Source: PALSA-612 sp963765295
GTDB taxonomy: Bacteria; Actinomycetota; Thermoleophilia; Gaiellales; Gaiellaceae
Length of the DNA: 64,000 nt
Assembly: GCA_963765295.1 (NCBI GenBank)
Contig: CAVXVO010000005.1
Coordinates: forward strand, 992,001-1,056,000
Reading direction: 5' to 3'
Notes under the pieces: generated by a model
Seen by the model: the letters and a program-made list of their open reading frames with translations, nothing else
Told to the model about the DNA's origin: nothing
Databases searched by the model: none
Translations under genes and position numbers: made by a program
Shown here: piece after piece, positions 1 to 8,985 of the stretch
Layout of the letters: each line of letters opens with the position of its first letter
Numbering within the stretch: the stretch's first letter is position 1

Positions 1-2
1 GC

Positions 3-1223
3 CTGCCTGCGGGGGCCGACCGCCTCGAGCTGCCGGTTCGGGCCTCCGGCGACGCAGTGGCAGTCACGGCGAACATCGAGACGCGCGAGGGCGACTTCGA
101 GGCGATCGAGCTCGGCAAGGTCCGGATCGGATACTTCGGCGCCGCCACGGGCACGAACCAGGTCCTGACCGCGCGGATTCCCGCGGACGCACGCGGCGGG
201 CTCGTGACCGGCTTCGCGTTCGACCTGCCGACGACCGGGACGCGCGTCTACGTCCCGCAGCTGGTCGGAAGCATGCAGCTCGGGCGACTTCGTGCGCTCG
301 GGCCCGGGGTGACCGTTACGCTCGGTCCGTACACCGGTTGGATCGGTGTCAACGGGGCCCATCCGGGACCGCGGAGCTCCGGCCTGACTCGGGTCCGCTA
401 CGTCGTCACGCCGACCCTGCAGACCCGCTTCCGGCCCCGCGAGCCGGCCGACGGCGGGCCGATTCCCGTCATCGCCTCGGCGAACCTGGCCGCCGCGGCC
501 GGGCCCGGCGGCGTCCTGCCCGTGCAGATCGTCGACCAGCAGTTCCTCGTCAGGGTCGTCGGCGTCGCCAAACGGTTCCCGACGCTGACCGGCAGCTTCG
601 TGGTCGCGGACGAGTCGTGGCTCCTCGGGGTGCTGAACGGCGCGGTGCCGGGCTCGGGCCAGATCGAGGAGGTCTGGGTCTACGGCAGGCGCGACCCGGG
701 CGGCGTCGATCAGGCGCTGGCCGGGAAACCGTTCGACGTGCTCACGCTGCAGACCTACAGCGGCGCCGTCGCCGCGCTCGCCGCCGACCCGCTCAGCCAC
801 GGCACGCTCGTCACGCTCGCCGGAGCCGCGATCGTCGCGCTCGCCCTGGCGCTCGGCGGCCTGCTGCTCGCGGTGATCAGCGACCTGCGGGACGAGCGCG
901 GCGAGCTCAACGAGCTCGAAGCGCAGGGTGCGTCTCCGGCCGACCTGCGGCGCCTCCTGCGGCTGCGGGCCTTCGTCGTCGCCACCGTCGGCATCGTCGG
1001 CGGGCTGGCGACGGGCGCAGTGCTGAGCACGCTCGTCGTCAGCGTCGTCCGGCTGACGGCCGGTGCGGAGACGCCGGTCCCGCCGCTCCGACTCGACGTC
1101 GACTGGACGCTCCTCGCCGTCGCGCTCCTCTCCTACGCCGTCGCTGCAATCGTGCTCGTCGGCCTCGTCACCTGGTCGGCGTTTCGATCCCCGGTCGCCT
1201 CGAGCGCGGAGGCGGCGACATGA
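3..1223 (+). CDS. FtsX-family ABC transporter permease, C-terminal part
   Basis: The reading frame is open to the left edge of the window, so the true start lies outside. The GTG at 57 is only the first internal start codon. The visible part has about 250 residues of non-membrane sequence, then three hydrophobic segments at roughly residues 253-276, 305-330 and 350-376 counted from codon 57. A charged loop (DERGELNELEAQGAS) between the first two segments resembles the loop of FtsX/MacB-type permeases. The stop overlaps the start of the tandem ATPase by ATGA at 1220-1223, so the two are translationally coupled and probably form one exporter or lipoprotein-release-type system. The substrate cannot be told. 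Confidence 0.8.
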   Translation: MPAGADRLELPVRASGDAVAVTANIETREGDFEAIELGKVRIGYFGAATGTNQVLTARIPADARGGLVTGFAFDLPTTGTRVYVPQLVGSMQLGRLRALGPGVTVTLGPYTGWIGVNGAHPGPRSSGLTRVRYVVTPTLQTRFRPREPADGGPIPVIASANLAAAAGPGGVLPVQIVDQQFLVRVVGVAKRFPTLTGSFVVADESWLLGVLNGAVPGSGQIEEVWVYGRRDPGGVDQALAGKPFDVLTLQTYSGAVAALAADPLSHGTLVTLAGAAIVALALALGGLLLAVISDLRDERGELNELEAQGASPADLRRLLRLRAFVVATVGIVGGLATGAVLSTLVVSVVRLTAGAETPVPPLRLDVDWTLLAVALLSYAVAAIVLVGLVTWSAFRSPVASSAEAAT

Positions 1224-2795
1224 CCCGCCCGGCCACGATCGAGGCCCGCGACCTGTTCCGGATCTACGAGTCGGCCGGCGGGAACTCGGCTGCGCTGCAG
1301 GGCCTGACGCTGTCCGTCCGTGGGGGGGAGATCCTCGTCGTGCTCGGCCCGAGCGGCTCGGGAAAGACGACGCTGCTCCGGATCCTGGCCGGCCTCGACC
1401 GGCCCTCGGCCGGCCGCGCGATCGTCAACGGCACCGACCTCGTCGGCCTCTCCGCGCGCGCACTCGCCCGGTACCGCTCCGAGGAGACCGGCTACGCCGA
1501 CCAGCATTACTCGCGGGCACTGGCACCCGAGCTGACCGCGCGGGAGCTCGTCGGGTTGCGCCTCGGCCTGAAGGGGGCGACGCGCGCCGAGCGCGGCCAA
1601 CGCGCCGACGAGCTGCTCGAGCGGGTCGGGCTCGCGGCGAAACGCGACTCGCGGCCGTACGAGCTCTCCGGCGGCGAGCAGCAGCGCGTCGTCGTCTGCG
1701 CGGCGCTCGCGCACCGACCGCGGCTGCTCTTCGCGGACGAGCCGACGGGAGAGCTCGATCACGCAAGCGCCGCGACGCTCTACGACGTCCTCGGCGAGCT
1801 CGCGCGCGCCGAGCAGTGCACGACGGTGATCGTCAGCCACGACCCCGAGTCGGCATCGATCGCCGACCGGATCGTCCACGTCCGCGACGGGCGGCTCTCG
1901 GCCGAGTGGGCGCGGGAGGACGGCGAGGACGAATCGATCGTCGTCGGCCGCGGCGGCTGGCTGCGTCTGCCGGAGGAGCTCCTGCGCCGGGCGGGCGTCG
2001 GCCGACGAGCCGCTGCCAGGTTCTCGGCGGACGGGATCGTGATCGCACCCGTCGAGCACCAGGCGCAGGCCGCCGACATGGGCGCCGACGCCCTGCTGCC
2101 GGGCTCGACCGGCGACACGGTGGCCTCGCTCCGGGGCGTGTCCAAGGCGTTCTCGTCCGGCCCGCCGGTCCTCGACGGCTTCGCCGCCTCGTTCCCGTCC
2201 GGCCGCGTGACCGCGGTCACGGGCCGCTCGGGCTCGGGCAAGACGCACGCTGCTGCGACTGCTGGCCGGCCTCGAGCTGCCCGACGCGGGAGAGGTGACC
2301 GTCCTCGGCACGCCGATCTCCTCGCTCGACCGTGCCCAGCGCGCGGCGTTCCGGCGCGACCACATCGGTGTCGTCGGCCAGGACGCGCGCCTCGTCGAGT
2401 TCCTCAGCGCGGCGGAGAACGTGGAGCTCGGGCTGGCGCTGCGCGGCGTGGCGGCCCAGGACGCGGCCGAGCCCGCGCGCGCGGCGCTCGCCGCGGTCGG
2501 CCTCGGCGAGCTCGCCGACCGGCGCGCGAACGAGCTCTCGGCCGGCGAACGCGAGCGCGTCGCGATCGCGCGCGCGATCGCCGTCCGCCCCGCGGTGCTG
2601 CTCGCCGACGAGCCAACCGCTCGGCTCGACGAGGCGAACGCCCGCGCCGTCGCCGAGCTGCTCGCGCGGCTCGCCCGCGAGTCGGGCACCGCCGTCGTCT
2701 GCGCCACACACGACGTGGCGGTGATCGACCAGGCCGACGCCGAGCTCGCCCTCGGCGCGACGATCAACCCGCCCGTCGGCGCGCGCGAGCCCTAG
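1220..2795 (+). CDS. Tandem ABC ATPase (two NBDs), frameshifted
   Basis: ATP-binding partner of the upstream FtsX-type permease. The first nucleotide-binding domain has Walker A GPSGSGKT at residues 43-50, signature LSGGEQQR and Walker B LLFADEPTGELD. The second has GRSGSGKT near 2223-2246, signature LSAGERERVAIARA and Walker B VLLADEPTARLD. Just after the second Walker A the frame breaks: one extra base at about 2245 moves the normal continuation (TLLRLLAGLELPDAGE) into another frame, which runs to the TAG at 2793-2795. Conservation is perfect on both sides, so I read it as one two-domain protein with a single-base indel. The stop shares CTAG (2792-2795) with the convergent nadA stop. Confidence 0.8.
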
Positions 2796-3727
2796 ACGAT
2801 CTCGACCATGCGCTCGATCGCGCCGCGGGCGCGGTCGGCGACCTCGGGCTCGACCGTGACGACGTACTTCCAGTCGCGCAGCGAGTCGCGCAGCTTCTCG
2901 AGCGTGATCATCTTCATGTACTTGCAGATCGCCCGCTCCGACACGGCCTCGAAGCGCTTGCCGGGCACCTCTTTCTGCAGCCGGTGGATGATCCCCGTCT
3001 CGGTCGCGATCAGGAAGCGGTCCTTCGGCGACTGCTTGGCGAACTTGACCATGCCCTCCGTGGACAGGATGTGCGTCCGACCGTTCGCGAAGGCCATGCA
3101 CTGGCTCGCGCAGCCGCACTCCGGGTGGACGAGCAACTCCGCGTCGGGCGCCTCGGCCTGCCAGCGATCGATGTCGGCCGGGCGGATCCCGGCGTGGACA
3201 TGGCACTCGCCGAGCCAGACGTTGAGCTTGCGTCCCGTTACCTTCTCGAGCCACATCCCGAGGAACATGTCCGGGCAGAACAGGATCTCCCGATCGGCCG
3301 GGATCGCCTCGATCACGGCCTTCGCGTTCCCGGACGTGCAGCAGTAGTCGGTCTCGGCCTTGACCTCGGCGGTCGTGTTCACGTAGGAGACGACGACGGC
3401 TCCGGGGTGCTCGGCCTTCCAGGCGCGGAGCTGGTCGGCCGTGATCGAGGCGGCGAGCGAGCAGCCCGCATCCGGATCAGGGATCAGCACCGTCTTGTCC
3501 GGCGAAAGGATCGCCGCCGTCTCGGCCATGAAGTGCACGCCGCAGAAGACGATCGCCTCGGCCTCGGTGGCCGCGGCCTCGCGGGACAGGCCGAGCGAGT
3601 CGCCGACGTAGTCGGCCACGTCCTGCACCTCGGGCACCTGGTAGTTGTGGGCGAGGATCACGGCACCGCGCTCGCGCGCCAGGGCCTTCACCTCGTCCTG
3701 CATGCCGGTGATCTCGAGCGTGGTCAC
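2792..3727 (-). CDS. nadA: Quinolinate synthase NadA
   Basis: Condenses iminoaspartate with dihydroxyacetone phosphate to quinolinate in de novo NAD synthesis; cytosolic [4Fe-4S] enzyme. The 311-aa length fits the short bacterial form. The three expected cluster cysteines are C89 (DAGCS), C175 (GECHVHAG) and C268 (ERAICKYM). The family signatures LAHNYQ near the N-terminus and HPECGC are also visible. The start is GTG at 3727, chosen because it overlaps the nadC stop as GTGA (3724-3727). It is the last gene of nadB-nadC-nadA. The stop abuts the convergent ABC ATPase with no room for a separate terminator. Confidence 0.96.
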   Translation of the reverse strand: MTTLEITGMQDEVKALARERGAVILAHNYQVPEVQDVADYVGDSLGLSREAAATEAEAIVFCGVHFMAETAAILSPDKTVLIPDPDAGCSLAASITADQLRAWKAEHPGAVVVSYVNTTAEVKAETDYCCTSGNAKAVIEAIPADREILFCPDMFLGMWLEKVTGRKLNVWLGECHVHAGIRPADIDRWQAEAPDAELLVHPECGCASQCMAFANGRTHILSTEGMVKFAKQSPKDRFLIATETGIIHRLQKEVPGKRFEAVSERAICKYMKMITLEKLRDSLRDWKYVVTVEPEVADRARGAIERMVEIV

Positions 3728-4530
3728 AGAACCTCCAGGGAGACGTCGAGGGCGGGTGCGGAATGGGTCAGCGCACCCACGGAGATGAAGTCGACACCGG
3801 TCTCGGCGATCGCCCGGACGGTGTCGAGCGAGACGCCGCCCGACGCCTCGAGCTCGGTGCGCCCGGCGGCGAGCGAGACAGCAGCGCGCAACTCGTCCAG
3901 GCTCATGTTGTCGAGCAGGATCCTGTCGGCGCCCGCAGCGAGCCCCTCGCCGACCTGCTCGAGCGCGTCGCACTCGACCTCGACCGGGAGGCCGGTCGAG
4001 CGGGCCCGCCGGACGGCCTCGGCGATCGAGGGCGCAAGTCGCAGGTGGTTGTCCTTGATCAGGACCCCGTCGTCGAGGCCGAGGCGGTGGTTCGTCCCGC
4101 CGCCGCAGCGGACGGCCTCCTTCTCCAGCTCGCGCAGGCCCGGCGTCGTCTTGCGGGTGTCGAGGATCGTCGCACCGGTGCCGTCGACGGCGTCGACGTA
4201 ACGGCGCGTGAGCGTGGCGATGCCCGAGAGGCGTCCGAGAAGGTTGAGCGCGAGCCGCTCGCCGGTCAGCACCGCGCGCGCCGGGCCTTCGACGCAGGCC
4301 ACCGGGCCCGGCTCGACGCGGTCCCCGTCGGCCACGAGCGGCTCCAGCCGGGTGCCGAGCGCGTCGAAGACGGCGGCGACGGCGCGCAGGCCGCAGACGA
4401 CGCCAGGTTCCTTGACGACGATCCGCGCCTCGCACACGGCGTCCTCGTCGATCACGGCGGTGCTGGTCACGTCGCCCGCGCCCACGTCCTCGGCGAGCCA
4501 GGCCCGCACATCAAGTCCAGTCAGCTCCAT
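3724..4530 (-). CDS. nadC: Nicotinate-nucleotide pyrophosphorylase (carboxylating) NadC
   Basis: Converts quinolinate and PRPP to nicotinate mononucleotide, CO2 and pyrophosphate. The 268-aa protein is normal length. It shows the N-terminal sandwich domain (WLAEDVGAGDVTS) and the type II PRTase barrel with the signature RKTTPGLRELEKEAV, the GGGTNHR loop and IKDNHL. The start is ATG at 4530, ten bases inside the end of nadB. The frame stays open upstream, but only inside nadB, so a longer form is unlikely. It overlaps nadA by GTGA. Confidence 0.96.
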   Translation of the reverse strand: MELTGLDVRAWLAEDVGAGDVTSTAVIDEDAVCEARIVVKEPGVVCGLRAVAAVFDALGTRLEPLVADGDRVEPGPVACVEGPARAVLTGERLALNLLGRLSGIATLTRRYVDAVDGTGATILDTRKTTPGLRELEKEAVRCGGGTNHRLGLDDGVLIKDNHLRLAPSIAEAVRRARSTGLPVEVECDALEQVGEGLAAGADRILLDNMSLDELRAAVSLAAGRTELEASGGVSLDTVRAIAETGVDFISVGALTHSAPALDVSLEVL

Positions 4531-5924
4531 CGCTCCAGCTCCACCAGCTCGCCGCCGCCCGGACGGATGACGGTGTGGGCGGCGAAGGCCTCGTCCTCGA
4601 ACGGGAAGTCGGTGCGGAAGTGGCCGCCGCGGCTCTCCTCGCGCGCGAGTCCGCCCTTCGCGATCAGCCGCGCCAGCGTGTGCGGGCTCCCGGCCAGCTC
4701 GCCGAGCCCGGCGGCGTCGCGCAGCAGCCCGGCGTCCCGCCACATCGCGGCGCGCAACTCCGGCGTCACGGCCTCGATCGGCCGCGCCTCGGCCGGCCAT
4801 GCCTGAGGGACAGTCCCTGTAACGGAACTGTCACAGAGGGCCGCCAAAGCCGCGCGACGGCCGAAGACGAGGCACTCGAGCAGCGAGTTGGACGCCAGAC
4901 GGTTTGCGCCGTGGACGCCGGTGCAGGCGCATTCGCCCGCGGCGTACACGCCCGCGACGCCGGTGCGGCCGTCCAGGTCGGTGACGATCCCGCCCATCGT
5001 GTAGTGCGCGGCCGGCGAGACGGGAATCGGCTCGACGCCGGGGTCGAAGCCGTGCGAGGCGAGCTCGCTCATCAGCGTCGGGAAGCGGCCGCGATCGATG
5101 CCGCGGAGGTCGAGCAGCGCCGTGCCGTGCTCGTCGATCGCCCGCGCCACGACGTCTCGCGGAGCGAGCTCGTCGGTGAAGCGCTCACCGCGCTCGTCGA
5201 GGAGCAGCGCGCCCTCCCCGCGCAGCGCCTCCGAGAGCAGCAGTCCGCTGCCGGCTGCAATGGGGCCGGCGACCACGGTCGGGTGGAACTGGACGAGCTC
5301 GAGGTCGGCGAGTGTCGCGCCGGCGCGGTAGGCGAGCAGGATTCCGTCGCCGACCGATCCGGGCGGGTTCGTCGTCCGCTCCCAGAGCGCCGAGTAGCCA
5401 CCGGTCGCGACGAGCGTCGCCGGGGCTCGAAGTACCTCGTCCCCGGTCCGGACGCCGCCGGGAACAAGCTCGAGTGCACGCTCGCCCTCGTGCACGCGGA
5501 TGCGCGGATGCTCGAGGACACGACCGGCGAGGACGCGTGCGATCACCGCCCCCGTGGCCGCGCCGCCGGCGTGGACGACGCGGCGATGGGAGTGCCCGCC
5601 CTCGAGGCCAAGCTCGTCGTCGAACGGGACGCCGAGGTCGACGAGATCGGCGACGCGCGCGGGAGCCTCCTGCGTCAACACCTCGACCGCACTCGGACGA
5701 CAGAGCCCGCGTCCCGCGCGCAGGGTGTCCACGGCGTGCAACTCGGGGGAGTCGCCCTCCCCCACCGCCGCGGCGACGCCGCCCTGGGCGAGATAGCTCG
5801 CCGAGGTGAGCAGCGGCCCCTTGGTCAGGAGCACGATGTCGGTCTCGGCGGCAGCGCAGAGGGCCGCGTACATCCCGGCGATCCCGCCGCCGACGACGAT
5901 CATGCCTGTGCTTTGAGTGCTCAT
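4521..5924 (-). CDS. nadB: L-aspartate oxidase NadB
   Basis: FAD enzyme that oxidises L-aspartate to iminoaspartate for NadA. The 467-aa protein begins MSTQSTGMIVVGGGIAG, with the dinucleotide-binding GGGIAG. It then shows SASYLAQGGVAAAVG, the GGHSHRRVVHAGG substrate/FAD segment and AAHYTMGGIVTDLDG of the fumarate-reductase-type capping domain. The C-terminal helical domain is short. A copy of the dispersed AGGGACAGTCCCT palindrome lies in frame at 4806-4818 (about residues 369-373, giving GTVPQ) between the FAD domain and the C-terminal helices. An alternative ATG at 5903 would start at MIVVGGG. It is first in nadBCA and divergent from nrtR. Confidence 0.95.
   Translation of the reverse strand: MSTQSTGMIVVGGGIAGMYAALCAAAETDIVLLTKGPLLTSASYLAQGGVAAAVGEGDSPELHAVDTLRAGRGLCRPSAVEVLTQEAPARVADLVDLGVPFDDELGLEGGHSHRRVVHAGGAATGAVIARVLAGRVLEHPRIRVHEGERALELVPGGVRTGDEVLRAPATLVATGGYSALWERTTNPPGSVGDGILLAYRAGATLADLELVQFHPTVVAGPIAAGSGLLLSEALRGEGALLLDERGERFTDELAPRDVVARAIDEHGTALLDLRGIDRGRFPTLMSELASHGFDPGVEPIPVSPAAHYTMGGIVTDLDGRTGVAGVYAAGECACTGVHGANRLASNSLLECLVFGRRAALAALCDSSVTGTVPQAWPAEARPIEAVTPELRAAMWRDAGLLRDAAGLGELAGSPHTLARLIAKGGLAREESRGGHFRTDFPFEDEAFAAHTVIRPGGGELVELERWS
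4806..4818. repeat. Dispersed palindrome, copy 1 (inside nadB)
   Basis: AGGGACAGTCCCT lying inside the nadB coding region and read in frame. The flank that follows on the plus strand (GTAACG, then CACAGAGG) resembles the flank of copy 4 (GAACGCG, then CACAGAGG), so the repeat unit may be about 35 bp. The only coding copy in this window. Confidence 0.85.
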
Positions 5925-5931
5925 CGTGCTA

Positions 5932-5954
5932 GTTTTCGACCGTGAGTCTAAAAC
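5932..5954. promoter_or_regulatory. Candidate NrtR operator
   Basis: Inverted repeat GTTTTCGAC (5932-5940) and GTCTAAAAC (5946-5954), matching at 8 of 9 positions with a 5-base spacer, in the gap between divergent nadB and nrtR. A second, wider inverted pair, TGCTAG at 5927-5932 and CTAGCA at 5967-5972, brackets it. The AT content stands out from the surroundings. NrtR is known to bind palindromes upstream of NAD genes. That this one is its site is inference from position and symmetry. Confidence 0.55.
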
Positions 5955-5971
5955 CTGGAGCACAGTCTAGC

Positions 5972-6676
5972 ATGGTTTCCGCCCCTGAGGCGAAAACGTC
6001 CGGACCGGCACATACCGCGCTCGGGGTGGTCCTCCAGGTGCGTGCCGGCGTGCTGCAGGTACTCCTCTGGCAGCGCGCGAAGGAGCCATTCAAGGACTGC
6101 TGGTCCCTCCCGGGCGGCTACCTCGCCCGCGGCGAGCGGCTCGAGGACTCGATCCGACGGCACCTGGCGGCGAAGGTCGACGTCCGCGAGTTGTCGCATC
6201 TGGAGCAGCTCGAGACGCTGAGCGACCCGGACCGTCACCCCGGCGAGTGGCAGCTCGCCACCGCCTACCTCGGCCTCGTCCCGGCCGACGTCGACCCGTC
6301 CGTGCCCTCGGACACGTCGTGGCATGCGCTCGACGAGCTGCCGGCGATGGCCTTCGACCACGGACCGATCGCGCTCTCGGGCCGTGAACGGCTCCGCGCC
6401 AAGCTCTCGTACACGAACCTCGGCTTCGCACTCGCCCCGGCGGAGTTCACGATGGCCGAGCTCCGCGATCTCTACGCGGCGGCGCTCGCCCACGAGGTAT
6501 CGGCCACGAACCTGAAACGCGTCCTCCTCCGCCGCAGCGTGCTCGAGCCGACGGGCGACAGGCGCCCGCCGGGGCGCTCCGGCGGCCGCCCGGCAGAGCT
6601 GTACCGGTTCCGCACACGGGCGATCGCGATCACCGACCAGTTCGCCGTTCTGCGACCTCCGTCAGCCGACATCTGA
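5972..6676 (+). CDS. nrtR: NrtR-type NAD regulator (Nudix domain plus winged helix)
   Basis: Probable transcriptional repressor of the divergent nadBCA operon that senses an ADP-ribose-type ligand. Residues 10-150 form a Nudix-like fold and about 150-234 a winged-helix domain (TNLKRVLLRRSVLEPTG, then a basic GRPAELYRF wing). The Nudix box is degenerate: GGYLARGERLEDSIRRHLAAKV lacks the catalytic REUxEE glutamates, so this should be a sensor and not a hydrolase. ATG 5972 is preferred over GTG 5942: TGGAG at 5956-5960 lies 11 bases upstream of it, and the earlier start would fall inside the operator. Family recognition is strong; ligand and target are inferred from neighbours. Confidence 0.85.
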   Translation: MVSAPEAKTSGPAHTALGVVLQVRAGVLQVLLWQRAKEPFKDCWSLPGGYLARGERLEDSIRRHLAAKVDVRELSHLEQLETLSDPDRHPGEWQLATAYLGLVPADVDPSVPSDTSWHALDELPAMAFDHGPIALSGRERLRAKLSYTNLGFALAPAEFTMAELRDLYAAALAHEVSATNLKRVLLRRSVLEPTGDRRPPGRSGGRPAELYRFRTRAIAITDQFAVLRPPSADI

Positions 6677-6733
6677 GCCGGCATCGCCGGGTATCGTCAT
6701 GAGCAACGCACGTCCAGGACAGAGAGGAGTTCG

Positions 6734-7096
6734 ATGAAGAAGCGTTTGGTGGGGGTCGCGGTGGTGGCCGCATCCGCGCTCGCCGCGGTGTCGCTCGCCT
6801 TCGCGGGGAGCACGACGCTGAAATTGACGGCGGCGAAGACCTCGCTCGCCTACAACAAGAAGCTGCTGAAGGCCAAGACCGGCAAGATCACGATCGATAT
6901 GAAGAACACGTCGCCGATCTTCCAGCACGACGTCGCGATCAAGATCAACGGCAAGGTCCACAAGGGCAAGACCGTCGGGAAGAACGGCGTCTCCAAGCTG
7001 ACCCTGACGCTCAAACCCGGGACGTACACGTTCTACTGCACCGTCCCCGGCCATGCGGCCGCAGGGATGAAGGGCAAGCTGGTCGTCTCGAAGTAG
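6734..7096 (+). CDS. Secreted cupredoxin-like copper protein
   Basis: A 120-aa protein with a clear Sec signal peptide (MKKRLVGVAVVAASALAAVS, cleavage expected near residue 24). A plastocyanin/azurin-type domain follows. Type I copper ligands are visible as H65 (FQHDVAI) and C102, H107 and M112 in YCTVPGHAAAGM. GGAG stands seven bases before the ATG. Small single-domain cupredoxins act as extracytoplasmic electron carriers or copper-binding proteins; no partner is encoded beside it. It is very lysine-rich compared with its neighbours. It appears monocistronic. Confidence 0.85.
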   Translation: MKKRLVGVAVVAASALAAVSLAFAGSTTLKLTAAKTSLAYNKKLLKAKTGKITIDMKNTSPIFQHDVAIKINGKVHKGKTVGKNGVSKLTLTLKPGTYTFYCTVPGHAAAGMKGKLVVSK

Positions 7097-7238
7097 GACT
7101 TTGACTCGGATCGACGGGCGTCGATACCTTGACGTCCGTCGATCCGATGACCGCCGAGCTTTCACTCATCTCCTGTTGCGGCCCCTTCGCAGGGCCGGTC
7201 CGCGGCGAGACCGACGTACCGTCGGTTCCGGCCTGGTA

Positions 7239-7255
7239 CGAGGGACAGTCCCTCG
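7239..7255. repeat. Dispersed palindrome, copy 2
   Basis: Perfect 17-bp palindrome with odd centre: CGAGGGAC, A, GTCCCTCG, centred on 7247. It lies between genes. Same core as the copies at 4806, 7321, 15507, 27843 and 27943. Confidence 0.85.
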
Positions 7256-7319
7256 GCCGCGGCCGGGACGGACGCGGTCCGCGAGGACGGACACGAGGGG
7301 GCGGCGGACGTTGACAGGT

Positions 7320-7334
7320 GAGGGACTGTCCCTC
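7320..7334. repeat. Dispersed palindrome, copy 3
   Basis: Perfect 15-bp palindrome GAGGGAC, T, GTCCCTC, centred on 7327, 80 bp from copy 2. It has T at the centre where copy 2 has A, so it is the reverse complement of the same core. Confidence 0.85.
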
Positions 7335-7400
7335 GGCCATGGGCGGCCGGGGCAGGTCGGGACATGGCCGGCGTAGCACCGGCGGCATGTCCGTGCCGGA

Positions 7401-8481
7401 CTAGGTCATCGGGATTTCGCGGAGCACGTGCGGCTCGATCCGGTCGAGGATCTCGTCCAGGCTCGGGCCCGTGACCGTGATGCCGTGGTTGCGCAGGCCG
7501 ACGACCGCGTGATCGGGGTCGGGCGCCTGGCGGACGAGCTCGGCCACCGAGCGGGCCAGCTCCTCCGTGCCGCACGGGTAGTTCACGTCCGTGGCACTGA
7601 TTCCCTCCATCCATGCGTGCACGTGGAGGATCGCACCGACGTCCGGGTGCTCCCGATAGATCATCCAGTGCTCGATCGCGTCGACCGAGACGCGGCGCGG
7701 CTCGACGTCCGGGGGCACGCTCAGGACCATGCGGCCATGCTCGGAGTCGTAGTCCGAGACGAGGAGGATGTCCCGGCCCGGTTGCTCGAGCCGCGACTTG
7801 TCGACACCGCTCGCGCTCATCCAGAAGCGGTGCTCGTCCTTCCGCGCCGACAGATTGCCGTACGAGAGGCCGCCGATCCCGTACAGGCGCTTGACGTGAC
7901 GGAGCTCGCGTTCGTTCAGGAGGTCCTCGATCGGAAACGGGTTCGGGAGCAGATCGAGCTGCCCGAGCCTGACACCGGCGGCTCGGATCGAGTCGGTGAT
8001 CTCGTCCCCGTTCCAGAGGTCCTCCTCGAGGTCGGTGCGAAACTCGTTGTCGATCACGAGCCGCGAACTGGCGAGCGGGACGAGCCGCTCGACCACCAGC
8101 TCGGCGAGGCCGCGCGTCGTCGTCGGCCGTGATCCCGTAATGGCCGCGCTCCATCGTCGTGAACCAGGCGCCCGTGCCGGGGACGTAGTCGAGCACGAGG
8201 TTGGCGAGGCCGCGCAGGAGCTGCGGATAGTCGGCTCGAAGCGACTCCTCGATCGGCTCCGGATGTTCGGCCCGCTCGAACACGCCGACGACGTAGGTGC
8301 CCTTGCCGCGGCGCCGGAACGGCGTCGGGTCGTCGAGGTCGAGCAGGCTGAGGACGAGGTTTGCGTCCTGCGCGTCGCCGTTCGAGGCACTGAATCCCAC
8401 GCCCTCGAGCGCCGTGCCGATCAGACGGGCGAAACGGTCGAGCGCTTCCGAGGTCGGAGTCCCGAAGAACGCGTACTTCAT
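7401..8481 (-). CDS. Class II aldolase/adducin-family protein, frameshifted
   Basis: The C-terminal two thirds (about residues 120-360) is a class II aldolase domain: SYGNLSAR and SASGVDKSRL for the phosphate/oxyanion region, HVHAW with the paired zinc histidines, and LRNHGITVTG with the third. The first ~115 residues (MKYAFFGTPTSEALDRFARL onward) form an extra domain I do not recognise. The frame breaks once in a GAC/GCG-rich run at about 8111-8125; both sides read well, so a one-base indel is likely. The substrate is not predictable. It follows the CopD-like gene by 12 bases. Confidence 0.75.
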
Positions 8482-8493
8482 GCCGACACGAGC

Positions 8494-8964
8494 CTAGCCG
8501 AGATGCGCGAGCACGGTCCCCAGCACGGGGACGGTGAGCGTAAGCGCGAAGTTCATCCAGCCGACGACGACGAGTGGCCGCCGAAGCGTCTGCGGGCGAC
8601 CGTCGCGGATCTGCCGCGCGAGACCGGGGCCGAGCACGAAGTCGTGGACGAACGCGCCGGCGACGAGCGCCGCCACGAGCGCCACCTTGACCGCGAACAC
8701 AGCGTAGAACTCGGCCGACGCTGTGCCCGAGAAGACGCCGTCGTCGCCCGCGAGGACGAGCCCCGTGCCACCGAGGATCGCGAGCATGCTCCACCCGAGC
8801 GGTCGCCAGCCGCTGCCCAGCCGGCGCAGCGCGCGGGCGCGGTCCGCCCCTTCGAGCGTCCGCGCCATCGGGACGGCGATGAAGACGAGCGCGACCGTCC
8901 CGCCCACCCAGACGGCGGCGGCGAGAAGGTGCAGCGCGGCGACGGCGGTCTCCACCCGCGGCAC
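8494..8964 (-). CDS. CopD-like four-helix membrane protein
   Basis: 156 aa with four hydrophobic segments: about residues 5-28 (AALHLLAAAVWVGGTVALVF), 52-72, 84-105 and 132-154. The first helix carries the HLLAAAVWVGG pattern seen in CopD/YcnJ-type and related small membrane proteins, where the histidine may take part in copper or heme binding. The GTG at 8964 is used because no ATG precedes the first helix; no good ribosome-binding site is visible. It is probably cotranscribed with the aldolase downstream. The exact family (CopD or DUF4149-like) is uncertain. Confidence 0.65.
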   Translation of the reverse strand: MPRVETAVAALHLLAAAVWVGGTVALVFIAVPMARTLEGADRARALRRLGSGWRPLGWSMLAILGGTGLVLAGDDGVFSGTASAEFYAVFAVKVALVAALVAGAFVHDFVLGPGLARQIRDGRPQTLRRPLVVVGWMNFALTLTVPVLGTVLAHLG

Positions 8965-8985
8965 AATACGGGTGGCGAGCGGGCG

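Larger units (their letters stand above)
7097..7400. other. Gene-free stretch with two palindromic repeats
   Basis: About 300 bases between the cupredoxin stop and the end of the minus-strand aldolase. It holds two copies of the dispersed AGGGAC(A/T)GTCCCT palindrome (7241 and 7321) and a stem ACCGACG/CGTCGGT at 7210-7226 with loop TAC. The short open frames here have no ribosome-binding site and code mainly through the repeats, so no gene is called. Confidence 0.7.

Noticed and set aside
338..4201. Very long open frame across the ABC and nad genes
   Set aside because: Arg/Pro/Ala-rich translation antisense or out of phase to conserved genes; produced by high GC content.
7101..7376. Possible 91-aa gene in the gap after the cupredoxin
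   Set aside because: No ribosome-binding site, arginine-rich, and partly made of the palindromic repeat.
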